DNA of 64,000 nt from Oscillibacter valericigenes (GTDB lineage: Bacteria; Bacillota; Clostridia; Oscillospirales; Oscillospiraceae). Shown here in pieces: positions 33,852-42,271 of this stretch (positions are counted from its first letter, which is position 1; every line of letters starts with the position of its first letter). Position numbers and translations under genes: made by a program. The notes under the pieces were generated by a model that had not been told where the DNA came from, searched no databases, and saw only the letters and a list, made by a program, of their open reading frames with translations. The stretch is taken from the NCBI RefSeq assembly GCF_021531435.1, contig NZ_JAFBIS010000004.1:1-64000 (forward strand). The letters run 5' to 3'.

Positions 33852-34013
33852 GAAAATTCCTCCTCTTTTGTGTGTGTATCAGACAGCAGGGCAGACCCCG
33901 CCCATTTTTACAGCTTACAGTATACCATAGGCGGCCGGGGTGCGCCAGAAAAAAAGGAGAGATTTTCAAAAATTTCACGATTTTATCCGCCGAAAAAGGA
34001 ATTTCACGGGGGC

Positions 34014-34042
34014 TTGTCCTTCCGGAAAATATCGTGTAGAAT
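34014..34042 (+). promoter_or_regulatory. Promoter of the dnaD-dnaI pair
   Basis: TTGTCC (34014-34019) and TAGAAT (34037-34042) with a 17-base spacer, about 30 bases before the dnaD-like start codon. Confidence 0.55.
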
Positions 34043-34073
34043 AAGGGAACAGAACTGAGAGAGGAGGGCCGGT

Positions 34074-34985
34074 ATGCCTAACGTGCTGGTACATACGGCG
34101 GACGAGAGCGTCACCTTGTCCGCCCAGGCGGTGCGCCGCCTGCTGGAGAAAGGCGACGGCGACGCGGCCCTTTTATATCTGGCCCTGCTGCGGCACCACG
34201 GCACCGTGGCGCCCCGGTCCCTGGCGGGAGAGCTCCGCTGGGAGCGCAGCCGCATTGAAGCGGCGGAGGAGACCCTCCGGGCCCTGGGGCTCATCGCTCC
34301 GGCGGAGGCCGTCCCGGAGCCTGCCGACGAGCGCCCGGACTACCAGCAGGCGGACATTGCCCAACGGCTGGAGAGCAGCGGGGAGTTCCGTGGGCTGGTG
34401 GCGGAAGTGGAGCGCCGTTTGGGGAAGAAGCTGACCACCCCGGATGTGGGCGTCCTCCTGGGCCTGACGGATTATCTGGGCCTCCCTACGGATGTGGTGT
34501 ACCTGCTGGTGTGCCACTGCGCGGAGCGGGTCCAGCGCCGGTACGGGGAGGGCCGCCGGCCCACCCTGCGGCAGATCGAAAAAGAGGGCTACGCCTGGGC
34601 ACGCATGGGCATCGACACCCAGAAGGCGGCGGCGGAGTACCTGAAAAAATACGCGGAGCGCCAGGGTGCGCTGCCCAAGTACATGCAGGCCCTGCGCCTG
34701 GGGGACCGCCTGCCGGTAGCCTCGGAGGAAAAGTACCTCACCGCCTGGCAGGAGATGGGCTTCCCGCCGGAGACGGTGGCCCTGGCCTACGACAAGACGG
34801 TGCTGAAATGCCACGAGCTGAAATGGCCCTACTGCAACGGCATTTTGAAGCGGTGGCATGAGGCGGGCCTTCACACGGTGGAGGAAGTGGAGCGGGGCGA
34901 CCGTCCGGCTCCGAAACGGGAACAGAAGCAAGACAGCGACGAGCTGCGCAAATACGTGCGGGACCTGCACAGGGACAGGGGGTAA
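34074..34985 (+). CDS. DnaD-domain replication initiation protein
   Basis: The 303-residue product resembles the DnaD/DnaB primosomal proteins that help load the replicative helicase at oriC. The N-terminal part looks like a winged helix (ALLYLALLRHHGTVAPRSLAGELRWERSRIEAA). The C-terminal half has the DnaD domain pattern, with LTTPDVGVLLGLTDYLGLPTDVVYLLVCHC, IEKEGYAWARMGIDT and AYDKTVLKCHELKWPYCNGILKRWHEAG. That last block corresponds to the YxxxI/ILxxW signature. It directly precedes the dnaI-like loader, a functional pair. Confidence 0.88.
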   Translation: MPNVLVHTADESVTLSAQAVRRLLEKGDGDAALLYLALLRHHGTVAPRSLAGELRWERSRIEAAEETLRALGLIAPAEAVPEPADERPDYQQADIAQRLESSGEFRGLVAEVERRLGKKLTTPDVGVLLGLTDYLGLPTDVVYLLVCHCAERVQRRYGEGRRPTLRQIEKEGYAWARMGIDTQKAAAEYLKKYAERQGALPKYMQALRLGDRLPVASEEKYLTAWQEMGFPPETVALAYDKTVLKCHELKWPYCNGILKRWHEAGLHTVEEVERGDRPAPKREQKQDSDELRKYVRDLHRDRG

Positions 34986-34991
34986 CGGTCC

Positions 34992-35984
34992 ATGGCATAC
35001 GATGGAAAGATCATGCGCCGGGCGCTCCAGCAGTTCGAGGAGGACCGCCGGACGCGTGAGGAGCGGTTTCAGACCCGGCGGGAGAACATTTTCCGCCACC
35101 AGCCCCGCCTGCGGGAAATTGACGACGAACTACGCTCCACCATGAGCCGCATCATCACCAGCGCCCTGCGCCACGGCACGGACCCCACCCCGGCGGTGGC
35201 CGTCCTGCGGGAGGAAAACCTCCGCATCCAGGAGGAAAAGCGGCAGCTTCTGACCCAGATGGGCCTGCCCCAGGACTGCCTGGAGGAAAAGCCCGCCTGC
35301 GCCCTCTGCGGCGACACGGGCTACCGCAACGGCCAGGTCTGCCGCTGCCTTCGGCAGTATTATGCCCGGGAGCAGCAGAAAGAGCTCTCCCGGATGCTGG
35401 ACCTGGGCAGCCAGAGCTTTGATACCTTTTCTCTGGACTGGTATCCCCAGGCGTATGACGCCGACTTCGGCCGTTCCGCCCGGGAGAATATGGAGACGGT
35501 CTACGACATCTGTGCCGATTACGCCCATCAGTTCGGCAAGCGCCCCGGCAACTTGCTGCTGTTCGGCGCCCCGGGCCTGGGCAAGACGTTTCTCTCCGCC
35601 GCCATCGCCCGGGAGGTCAGCGGCAATGGCTGGTCCGTGGTGTACGACACAGCGGGCCGCATCTTCCAGCGGTTCGAAGCCCAGAAATTCACCCGGGAGG
35701 AGGACGCCGGGGACGATGTGGACCGGGTGCTGAACTGCGACCTGCTGATTTTGGACGACCTGGGCACGGAGATGACCACGGCCTTCGTCCAGTCCGCCCT
35801 GTACCAGATCGTCAATACCCGGCTGATGGAGAAGAAGTCCACCATCCTGAACACGAACCTGATGCCCGGGGAGATCGCCCGCCGCTACTCCCCCCAGCTG
35901 GCCTCCCGCATCGAGGGCGAGTACCAGCTCCTGCCCTTCTTCGGGGAGGACATCCGCAAGCTGAAAAAGGAACGGGGCCAATGA
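34992..35984 (+). CDS. dnaI: DnaI/DnaC-like helicase loader ATPase
   Basis: This AAA+ protein is expected to load the replicative helicase onto single-stranded DNA. The N-terminal third is coiled and carries a zinc-type cluster CALCGDTGYRNGQVCRC. The ATPase domain shows Walker A FGAPGLGKTFLSAAI, Walker B LLILDDLGTE and a sensor-like ILNTNLMPGEIARRY. The length of 330 residues fits DnaI of Bacillus. It lies 6 bases downstream of the DnaD-domain gene. A phage or transposon IstB-type ATPase is the main alternative, but the zinc motif and neighbour favour DnaI. Confidence 0.88.
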   Translation: MAYDGKIMRRALQQFEEDRRTREERFQTRRENIFRHQPRLREIDDELRSTMSRIITSALRHGTDPTPAVAVLREENLRIQEEKRQLLTQMGLPQDCLEEKPACALCGDTGYRNGQVCRCLRQYYAREQQKELSRMLDLGSQSFDTFSLDWYPQAYDADFGRSARENMETVYDICADYAHQFGKRPGNLLLFGAPGLGKTFLSAAIAREVSGNGWSVVYDTAGRIFQRFEAQKFTREEDAGDDVDRVLNCDLLILDDLGTEMTTAFVQSALYQIVNTRLMEKKSTILNTNLMPGEIARRYSPQLASRIEGEYQLLPFFGEDIRKLKKERGQ

Positions 35985-36026
35985 GCGGCGACAAAAACGC
36001 CGTGTACGCCGATGAAAGGAGACCGG

Positions 36027-36374
36027 ATGAAAGGCTATATACGCTGTATTGCGCTGGCGGCAGGCTGTGCCGCGCTCCTTTCCTCCTGCGGCCACGCCTC
36101 GAAGCTGGTGGGGACCTGGCAGGGTGACGGGACCCTGGATATGCTGGAAATGGAAGTGCCGTATGAATTTGCAGCACAGTGGGTCTTTGGTAAAGACGGC
36201 ACCGCTGAGGTGACGGTTGGGGAAGAAACCGCCGTATTCCGGTACTCCGTGACCGACGATACGCTCACACTGAACGACGGTGAGCTGTCCTGGGGCGTGC
36301 TGTACGAAGTGAACGGCGATACATTCTGCGTGGAGACCGGCAGCGGTCCCGCCGTATTCACAAAGGTCCGGTAA
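36027..36374 (+). CDS. Small lipoprotein of unknown function
   Basis: The 115-residue product has a signal peptide (MKGYIRCIALAAGCAALLSSC) ending in a lipobox Cys at residue 21. About 90 residues of beta-rich sequence follow, with KLVGTWQGDG and the repeated W/Y/F spacing of a lipocalin-like or DUF4923/DUF5640-type barrel; I cannot decide which. ATG 36027 follows AAAGGAG. It sits 40 bases after dnaI but is probably unrelated to replication. It ends in a strong terminator. Confidence 0.7.
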   Translation: MKGYIRCIALAAGCAALLSSCGHASKLVGTWQGDGTLDMLEMEVPYEFAAQWVFGKDGTAEVTVGEETAVFRYSVTDDTLTLNDGELSWGVLYEVNGDTFCVETGSGPAVFTKVR

Positions 36375-36384
36375 ACATGAATAC

Positions 36385-36414
36385 AAAAACGCCGCCCGTC
36401 CGGGCGGCGTTTTT
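36385..36414. terminator. Bidirectional terminator
   Basis: AAAAACGCCGCCCG/CGGGCGGCGTTTTT around a TC turn. It separates the convergent lipoprotein gene and the VTT-family gene and overlaps the latter's stop by two bases. Confidence 0.88.
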
Positions 36415-37045
36415 ACATCCCTGATTTCTGCTTCCTCATTCCGAGCCTCCATATCACCGCCGCCACTGCCGTCATGGCTGCCCCGGCGCCCATGGACAGC
36501 CAGAACCGCTGCCCGCCGATGTTCCACAGCGCGGAGCCCAGAGCGGTAGAGCAGGCTACCCGGGGCAAACTCCCCAGCAGCCCGGGCAGGAAGTAGGCCC
36601 GTCCCGGCACCCCGGCGGCGCCCAGGAACATGCTGACCAGGTCCCCCGGCGACGCGCCGCCCAGCCGCAGCAGGAACACCGTTCGCCCCGGCCGCTCCGC
36701 ACCGACGGACACCACGCCCTCCAGCCGCGCCCGGGCAGTCTCGGGCATCCCGCCCCGCCGTCCCAGCAGGTAAGGGATGGCCTGGACCGCCGCCACGCCT
36801 GCCAGATTCACCGCCAGCGCCGCCGGATAGGGGAACAGCAGTCCGCCCGCCGCCGTCAGGGCGGACAGGGGAATGACCATGGAGATGCCCTTTAAAACAT
36901 ACAGCCCCAGTAAAAGCGCCGCCGCCAGCCCCGCCTGCCCCGGCGTCCACCCGGCGATGGCCTCCGCCGTGAACTGCTCCCGGAAGGGCCACACCGCCAA
37001 AGCAGCCAGCACCGGCAGAAGGATGACCCACCACCGTTTTCCCAT
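36413..37045 (-). CDS. TVP38/TMEM64 (VTT domain) family membrane protein
   Basis: The 210-residue product has about five hydrophobic stretches. The VTT/DedA-like core includes GLYVLKGISMVIPLSALTAAGGLLFPYPAALAVNLAG and later GASPGDLVSMFLGAAGVPGRAYFLPGLLGSLPRV. Members of this superfamily are thought to move lipids between membrane leaflets. ATG 37045 follows GGAGGG. The frame is open upstream through the adjacent repeat to 37165, but that extension comes from the repeat and looks non-coding. Confidence 0.85.
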   Translation of the reverse strand: MGKRWWVILLPVLAALAVWPFREQFTAEAIAGWTPGQAGLAAALLLGLYVLKGISMVIPLSALTAAGGLLFPYPAALAVNLAGVAAVQAIPYLLGRRGGMPETARARLEGVVSVGAERPGRTVFLLRLGGASPGDLVSMFLGAAGVPGRAYFLPGLLGSLPRVACSTALGSALWNIGGQRFWLSMGAGAAMTAVAAVIWRLGMRKQKSGM

Positions 37046-37080
37046 AATTCCCTCCGCATACCGTTTCTTTTGCATTATAT

Positions 37081-37209
37081 TAGAATCCATTAAAAACAAG
37101 ACAATGGTCTTGTTTTTATAGCGCCAACGGCGGGTTGGATTCTTATGAGACGCACCGACGCGCAAAGCGCGGCGGTTCCCATTAAAATATCTTATTTTAA
37201 TGGGAGAGT
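37081..37209 (+). repeat. Structured multi-hairpin repeat, copy A
   Basis: The element runs TAGAATCCA...GGGAGAGT. Its stems are AGAATCCA/TTGGATTCT enclosing the hairpin AAAACAAGAC-aatg-GTCTTGTTTT, then CGCC-AAC-GGCG, ACCGaCGCGC-AAA-GCGCGgCGGT, and a perfect CCCATTAAAATA-tct-TATTTTAATGGG. Copy B (39204-39332) is almost identical and inverted. Copy C (48348-48469) shares the plan with compensatory stem changes. It lies between the VTT gene start and the vanW terminator. Confidence 0.88.
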
Positions 37210-37232
37210 AGTATTAGTATGCGCGATTTGTC

Positions 37233-37271
37233 AAAAAAAGACCGCCATTTTGTCGAATGGCGGTCTTTTTT
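37233..37271 (-). terminator. vanW terminator
   Basis: AAAAAAAGACCGCCATT/AATGGCGGTCTTTTTT around TTGTCG, immediately after the vanW stop on the minus strand. Confidence 0.85.
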
Positions 37272-37278
37272 CAATGGT

Positions 37279-39072
37279 TTATTCAGCGGGTTCCTCCGGC
37301 TGGGAGGGAATGACGACGATGGACGTCTCCGGTTCCGCCGGCGGTTCGGCAGGCGTTTCCGCCGGGGGCTCCTCAACAGGCTCCTGAGGCGTTCCTTCAG
37401 GCGGCTGGACGGGGAGCTCCGGCGTGCCGGAGGCCGGGATCTCCGCCGTTTTCGCGGGACCCCGGAGAATGACCTTGTTCCGGGCCTTGTAATCGCTGGT
37501 GTCCTCGTAGGAAGTGGAGATCAGGTTGCCGTTGGCATCGTACAGGTGGCGGTAGGTCTTCCACCTGGAACCGGTGTAGGGCGTGGTCTTGACCTCCTCC
37601 GTGCCGGGCGCCAGGGTCGGGTCGTCCTCGTACACCACCTCGAAATCCGTGGTGGACAGCTTTTCGTTGGTCATCTTCGCGGTGATGCCGGTGACGTTGG
37701 TGCCCAGCAGCTTCACCGTCAGATAATCGCCGGCGTACTCCGTGACGATCTTGATGGGATAATCGGTGTTGTTGGTGAATTTGTAGTCCGGGCCGCCCCA
37801 GGACACGGTGGCGTCCATACCGGCGGCGATGTAGGCGGGGATGTAGCGGTGGGCGTGGCGCTCCGTGATCTCCAGATTACCCCGCAGGCAGGCCAGATAC
37901 AGGGTGGAGGAGGTCTGGCAGATGCCGCCGCCGATCTCGTCCACGGTCTCGCCCTTCACGTAGGCGGGGGCGGGCTGGTAGCCGTTGGCGGCGGTCCGCT
38001 GGCCCACCACGCCGTTGTAGGAGAACACATCTCCGGTGTTCATCACGTAGCCGTTGATGGAGGAGGCGGACAGCTTGACGTTGGACTTCCGCGCCGCCGT
38101 TCCGCCCACCTTGGTCCGGGCCTCGCCCAGCACATCCCGGAACAGGACCGCTTTCAGCTCGTCGGCTGTGACGGTGGGATACTCGATAGTGGCGGGAATT
38201 TCCACCGTCTCGCCGGGAGCCGCGTCGTCCAGGGCTTTCTGGGCGGCGGCCACGTCAAATTCCGCGCCCAGCCGCTCCGGGGTGATGGACTTGGTTTCCG
38301 GGTCATACCCGGCGTTCTTCATCTCGGCGGCCACCTCGTCGTGGATGGCCTGGGCCGTCAGGTTCCAGGGGTTAAAATGGGCAAAGCTGATGTAAGCGAT
38401 CAGCTCTCCTTGGGTGCCGTATGTACGGATGGCATGGATCAGTGCCTCGGCCAGGGCGTCCTCCTTGACGGAGCGCCCGTTGACGGCCTTGGTGATGGAG
38501 ATGCTGTTCTCACCGATGGAGTAAGTAGTATCCTGGGGCTCCAGAGCCAGCTCCTGCGCCAGCCGGGTCACCTGCTCCTGAAAAACAGACGCGTCCATGT
38601 CCTCGTCAGAGACCGTTTCACCCGTAGAGGAGAATAAAGCGGACAGGAACCGGCTGCCCTGGCTGAAAAAACCGCAGCTCTTCTGCTGGTCAAACAGGCG
38701 CTGGGCGATGGCGCCGCAGCGCTCCTCCGTATAGCCCAACTCCCCCAGAGTCACGGGGGGCAGGGAGTCCGAAGGCCAGCCCAATTTGACCGGATTGCCC
38801 CCACAATGGAGGGTCATCACCTGCTCCGGCAGCTCCGCCGCCAGCGCCTGGGACGCCTGCTCCACTGTCATTCCGCCCACGGCAATGCCGTTGATATGAT
38901 AATTGGGATAAAACGTATCCAGCGACCCGGCGTAGGCGCAGAGTCCCGCATAGGCCAGCACCAGCACGCCCACGACGATGCCCAGCGCCACCAGCGGTCC
39001 CTTGCCGCCCTTTTTCAGCCGGGCGCCTCCGGTCTTATTCTGTACGACGGCTTCGTTTGTTGTCTGTTCCAT
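37279..39072 (-). CDS. VanW family protein
   Basis: The 597-residue product has an N-terminal membrane anchor after about 27 basic residues (LVALGIVVGVLVLAYAGLCAYAG). A PGBD-like region follows (YHINGIAVGGMTVEQASQAL, the repeated YPNYHINGI type). The VanW domain contains GDVFSYNGVVGQRTAANGYQPAPAYVKGETVDEIGGGICQTSSTLY, and a G5-like part and a P/E-rich C-terminal tail complete it. VanW is named from vanB clusters but most members are chromosomal cell-envelope proteins with unknown activity; no van resistance genes are nearby. The gene lies between two inverted repeat copies. Confidence 0.88.
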   Translation of the reverse strand: MEQTTNEAVVQNKTGGARLKKGGKGPLVALGIVVGVLVLAYAGLCAYAGSLDTFYPNYHINGIAVGGMTVEQASQALAAELPEQVMTLHCGGNPVKLGWPSDSLPPVTLGELGYTEERCGAIAQRLFDQQKSCGFFSQGSRFLSALFSSTGETVSDEDMDASVFQEQVTRLAQELALEPQDTTYSIGENSISITKAVNGRSVKEDALAEALIHAIRTYGTQGELIAYISFAHFNPWNLTAQAIHDEVAAEMKNAGYDPETKSITPERLGAEFDVAAAQKALDDAAPGETVEIPATIEYPTVTADELKAVLFRDVLGEARTKVGGTAARKSNVKLSASSINGYVMNTGDVFSYNGVVGQRTAANGYQPAPAYVKGETVDEIGGGICQTSSTLYLACLRGNLEITERHAHRYIPAYIAAGMDATVSWGGPDYKFTNNTDYPIKIVTEYAGDYLTVKLLGTNVTGITAKMTNEKLSTTDFEVVYEDDPTLAPGTEEVKTTPYTGSRWKTYRHLYDANGNLISTSYEDTSDYKARNKVILRGPAKTAEIPASGTPELPVQPPEGTPQEPVEEPPAETPAEPPAEPETSIVVIPSQPEEPAE

Positions 39073-39203
39073 GAAGCCCTCCTGTTGTTATCATGGATTT
39101 TGCGGACAGGCCACACAGAAAGCCTATTCCACTCCCAACCATTTTAACACAGATGTGGGCCAAAAAACATTACAATCCAGTAACAACCGCAAAAATTGAT
39201 ACG

Positions 39204-39332
39204 ACTCTCCCATTAAAATAGGATATTTTAATGGGCACCGCCGCGCTTTGCGCGTCGGTGCGTCTCATAAGAATCCAACGCGCCGTTGGCGCTATAAAAA
39301 CAAGACAGTTGTCTTGTTTTTAGTGGATTCTA
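39204..39332 (-). repeat. Structured multi-hairpin repeat, copy B
   Basis: This is the inverted counterpart of copy A, differing at only a few positions (for instance the loop TCC for TCT in the final hairpin and GCGCG for GCGGG next to the TTGGATTCT arm). It lies between the vanW promoter side and the noc stop codon; its TAGAATCC end is four bases from that stop. Confidence 0.88.
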
Positions 39333-39335
39333 GTA

Positions 39336-40133
39336 TCAGGAAGTTTGCCGCTGCTTGGGGATGCGGATGGTCAGCAAAATGGCGTCGTCCGTCTCCTGGC
39401 GCTCCGACCGGGCGTCCACACCGGCCTCCCGCACCAGCCGCAATCCCCGGTCCAGACTGTTGAGGAACAGCCGCACATCCTTCAAAATGAAGGTCCGCCG
39501 CCGTTTGGGGGCCGTGGACCGGAGGGCCGCCAGCCGCTTTTCGATGTACTGCTCCGTCTGGGCCACGTTCAAGTGCTTGTCCGCGATGTGCCCCAGGGCC
39601 GCCAGCCGCTCCTCCTCGTCCTCCAGCCGCAGGAGGCACCGGGCATGGCGCTCCGTCAGGCCGTTTTCCACCAGCAGTTCCCGGCAGGCGGGGGACAGCC
39701 GCAGCAGACGCAGCTTGTTGGCCAGGGCGGAGGGAGAACGCCCCAGCTGGGCGGCGGCCTCCTCCTGGGTGACGCCGGTCTGCCGGATGTACGACGCGAT
39801 GGCGGCGGCTTCCTCCAGATAGTGCAGGTCCCGCCGCTGCAGGTTCTCCACCAGGGCCAGCAGGGCGGATTCGCGGTCGTCCGCTGCCCGGCAGATGCAG
39901 GGCACGGTCTCCAGCCCCGCCATCCGGGCCGCCCGCAGCCGCCGCTCTCCGGCCACCAGCTCCCACCGGCCATCCCCGGCGGGCCGCACGGTCAGAGGTT
40001 GGAGGATACCGTGATGCTGAATCGATGACGCCAGCTCCCGCAGGCTTTCCTCGTCAAAGGCCCTCCGGGGCTGGTAAGGATTGGGCCGGATATTCGCAAT
40101 CTGTAATTCCAGCACCCGCTCTGTCGGTTCCAT
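39336..40133 (-). CDS. noc: Nucleoid occlusion protein Noc (ParB family)
   Basis: A CTP-dependent DNA-binding relative of ParB that protects the nucleoid from division. The 265-residue product has NPYQPRRAFDEESLRELASSI, the CTP motifs GERRLRAARMAG and ENLQRRDLHYLEEA, and the HTH VTQEEAAAQLGRSPSALANKLRLLRL. Its C-terminal part (RRRTFILKDVRLFLNSLDRGL) is typical of Noc rather than Spo0J. ATG 40133 follows GGGAGG. It lies about 16 kb from parAB, and a dedicated Noc-binding site was not searched systematically. Confidence 0.88.
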   Translation of the reverse strand: MEPTERVLELQIANIRPNPYQPRRAFDEESLRELASSIQHHGILQPLTVRPAGDGRWELVAGERRLRAARMAGLETVPCICRAADDRESALLALVENLQRRDLHYLEEAAAIASYIRQTGVTQEEAAAQLGRSPSALANKLRLLRLSPACRELLVENGLTERHARCLLRLEDEEERLAALGHIADKHLNVAQTEQYIEKRLAALRSTAPKRRRTFILKDVRLFLNSLDRGLRLVREAGVDARSERQETDDAILLTIRIPKQRQTS

Positions 40134-40220
40134 GGGACCTCCCCCTTCCATTTTTCTCCATTTTACTCTGTCAAATACAAAAAGTCGGATGGAATTTGTC
40201 GAAGAGGGGGCCGATTCTGC

Positions 40221-40254
40221 AAAAAAAGTGCGCGGTTTTTACCGCGCACAAAAA
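40221..40254 (-). terminator. Terminator of the BASS transporter gene
   Basis: GTGCGCGGT/ACCGCGCAC with a TTTTT-type loop (40228-40249), leading into TTTTTTT on the minus strand. Confidence 0.87.
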
Positions 40255-40257
40255 TAT

Positions 40258-41241
40258 TTATGGAATGGGGACATCCTCTTTTTCGGTATACGCCCGCCTG
40301 GAGGGAGTCCGCATCAGGACCTTTACGATGATAGAAGTAGTAAACTGCAGGAACAAGGGCGTAAAAGCCACCGGAAAGACGGCCTGGGCTGGGAAATACT
40401 GCAGCGCCAGCACCGACCCGGCGCTGATGTTCCGGAGGCCGGTGTTCAGGCACATGGTCACCCGGGTGGGGAAGTCCAGCCCCATGAGCTTCGCCGCCCA
40501 GTATCCCAGGAAGAAGCCCAGCAGACAGATGAAAAAGACGGTAAGCATCACCAGCACCAGCGTGCGGTCAATGCTGCGGAGAAAGGAGGCGCAGGAGGTG
40601 GCGTTGGCGGTGATGACGGTCAGCAGCGCCAGCTTTGCGAACAGCTCCAGCCTGGGCTTCAGCGTTACCGCCGCCCGGCCGCCGGTGGCCTGGTACACGG
40701 TCATGGCCGCCAGGGCGGGCAGAGCCACCATCACCAGCATGTCGCCCATCATGCCCCAGGTGTCCACCTCCACCACGGAGCCCACCAGCAGCTTGAGGGA
40801 CAGGGGGATCACCACGGGAGCCGCCAGGGTGTCCAGCAGGACGATGGACAGGCACAGCGGCCCGTTGCCGCCGCAGATGCCCACCCACATCAGCGATGCT
40901 ACCCCGGTGGGGATGACGTATTCCAGCACGAGCCCCGTGGTGAACAGCGGCGCGTCGGGGAACAGCAGATTCCCCAGAGCCAGCGTCAGCACAGGGATGA
41001 CTACATGGAGCAGCACCAGAGTGACCACCACCGGCAGGGGCCGGAGGAACACCCGTCCCAGCTCCCGGAAGCCGCCGCTCAGACTGTTGGCAAAGGTCAT
41101 GAACGCGAACAGGCCCATGGTGATGGGGCCGTTGAGCCAGGAAAAGGCGTCCGGGAACAGGACGCCGGTGACTGCGCAGGCCAGGACGAACCAGGGAAAG
41201 TGGGCGCCGACAAAGCGGTTCCACTGAGACAGCTTCTGCAC
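40258..41241 (-). CDS. Bile acid:sodium symporter (BASS) family transporter
   Basis: A 327-residue protein with about nine or ten membrane spans. Family landmarks are the glycine-rich crossover VLEYVIPTGVASLMWVGICGGN in the first half and CLNTGLRNISAGSVLALQYF in the second, corresponding to the two broken helices of the BASS fold. Such proteins carry bile acids, pantoate, keto acids or other organic anions with sodium. The substrate here is unknown. It has a single-gene layout with its own terminator. Confidence 0.85.
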   Translation of the reverse strand: MQKLSQWNRFVGAHFPWFVLACAVTGVLFPDAFSWLNGPITMGLFAFMTFANSLSGGFRELGRVFLRPLPVVVTLVLLHVVIPVLTLALGNLLFPDAPLFTTGLVLEYVIPTGVASLMWVGICGGNGPLCLSIVLLDTLAAPVVIPLSLKLLVGSVVEVDTWGMMGDMLVMVALPALAAMTVYQATGGRAAVTLKPRLELFAKLALLTVITANATSCASFLRSIDRTLVLVMLTVFFICLLGFFLGYWAAKLMGLDFPTRVTMCLNTGLRNISAGSVLALQYFPAQAVFPVAFTPLFLQFTTSIIVKVLMRTPSRRAYTEKEDVPIP

Positions 41242-41276
41242 GGGAGAACCTCCTGAAAAGGGTGAAAATCAAATGC

Positions 41277-42230
41277 TTACCGGCAGGTATAGGCGAACCA
41301 GCCGTCGGTGCTGCGGGTCTCGGTGATCTCCAGTCCGGCCTCCCGCAGATGGGCCGCAACCTCCTCCGCCCGGTCGTCGATAATGCCGGAGCAGAGGAAC
41401 AGTCCGCCGGGGGCCAGCAGGGAGCGCACCATGGGTGCCAGGCCGATGATGACGTCCGCTACGATGTTGGCCAGCACGATGTCATATCTGCCGCCCAGCT
41501 CTGCGCGCAGGGCCTCGTCGCCCAGCACGTCGCCCACTTTCACGGTGTAGGTATCTTTGCCGATGCCGTTCAGGGCGGCGTTTTCATAGGCCACGTCCAG
41601 GCACTTGTCGTCGATGTCCACCGCCACGGCGGATGCCGCCCCCAGCTTTAAGGCCGCGATGGACAGAATACCGCTGCCGCAGCCCAGGTCCAGCACCTTT
41701 TCGCCGCCCCGGACGGCCTTTTCCAGCGCCGTCAGACACAGCTGGGTGGTGGCATGGCTGCCAGTGCCGAAGGTCAGGCCTGGGTCCAGAATGAGGGGGA
41801 CCCGGCTGCCGCAGTCGGCCTTCTCCCACTGGGGGATGACCAGCAGCCGCTCCCCGATCTCCATGGGCTTGTAGTATTGCTTCCAGTTGTTCTCCCAGTC
41901 GGCGTCCTGCAGGTCGTCCATGGTCATCAGCAGGGAGCCGCAGTCGCTGCGGCGCTCCTTCAGGGACTGCAGGGCGATGCGGACCTCGCCCATTTTGGCG
42001 AAGCCCTCCTCGTCGGCGGAGAGGTAGAAGGTGACCCGGGACGCGCCATGCATCTTTTCCTCCAGCTCCTCGTCCACATAGTCCCAGTATTGGTGGTTGT
42101 TCTCCAGAAAGTCCTGGAATTCCGTCTCGTCGTCGATGACCACGCCGTCAATGCCCAGGGCGGAGAGCATGGTCTCCACCGGCTCCAGCCCGGCGTGGTT
42201 CGTCTCAATATGCAGTGCAAGCCAATTCAT
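41277..42230 (-). CDS. prmA: Ribosomal protein L11 methyltransferase
   Basis: PrmA trimethylates ribosomal protein L11 with SAM. The 317-residue product has an N-terminal substrate domain (WLALHIETNHAGLEPVETMLSALGIDGVVIDD). The class I methyltransferase fold follows, with DPGLTFGTGSHATTQLCL and VLDLGCGSGILSIAALKLGA. IVLANIVADVIIGLAP holds the NxxA-type active-site loop. The start ATG 42230 follows CAGGAG. It lies 41 bases after degV and 35 bases before the BASS gene. Confidence 0.95.
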   Translation of the reverse strand: MNWLALHIETNHAGLEPVETMLSALGIDGVVIDDETEFQDFLENNHQYWDYVDEELEEKMHGASRVTFYLSADEEGFAKMGEVRIALQSLKERRSDCGSLLMTMDDLQDADWENNWKQYYKPMEIGERLLVIPQWEKADCGSRVPLILDPGLTFGTGSHATTQLCLTALEKAVRGGEKVLDLGCGSGILSIAALKLGAASAVAVDIDDKCLDVAYENAALNGIGKDTYTVKVGDVLGDEALRAELGGRYDIVLANIVADVIIGLAPMVRSLLAPGGLFLCSGIIDDRAEEVAAHLREAGLEITETRSTDGWFAYTCR

Positions 42231-42271
42231 ATGTTTCTCCTGTTGCTCCGCAGGCGGCGGAGATGTTGTAT

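Noticed and set aside
35130-37034. Minus-strand frame of about 630 codons across dnaI, the lipoprotein gene and the VTT gene
   Set aside because: It covers three well-supported genes, crosses a terminator, and shows no protein-like motif.
37081-37165. Open frame through repeat copies A and B that gives the same peptide beginning MRVGASHKNP
   Set aside because: The shared peptide is explained by the repeat DNA. In copy A it only happens to be in frame with the VTT gene, which has its own ribosome-binding site and ATG at 37045.
37279-39072. Vancomycin resistance determinant
   Set aside because: VanW proteins are widespread in susceptible Clostridia, and no vanH, vanA/B ligase, vanX or vanRS genes accompany it.
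36985-39400. Composite transposon around vanW
   Set aside because: No transposase or target-site duplication at the outer ends was found; the flanks are short structured repeats, so only a non-autonomous or recombination-based unit can be proposed.
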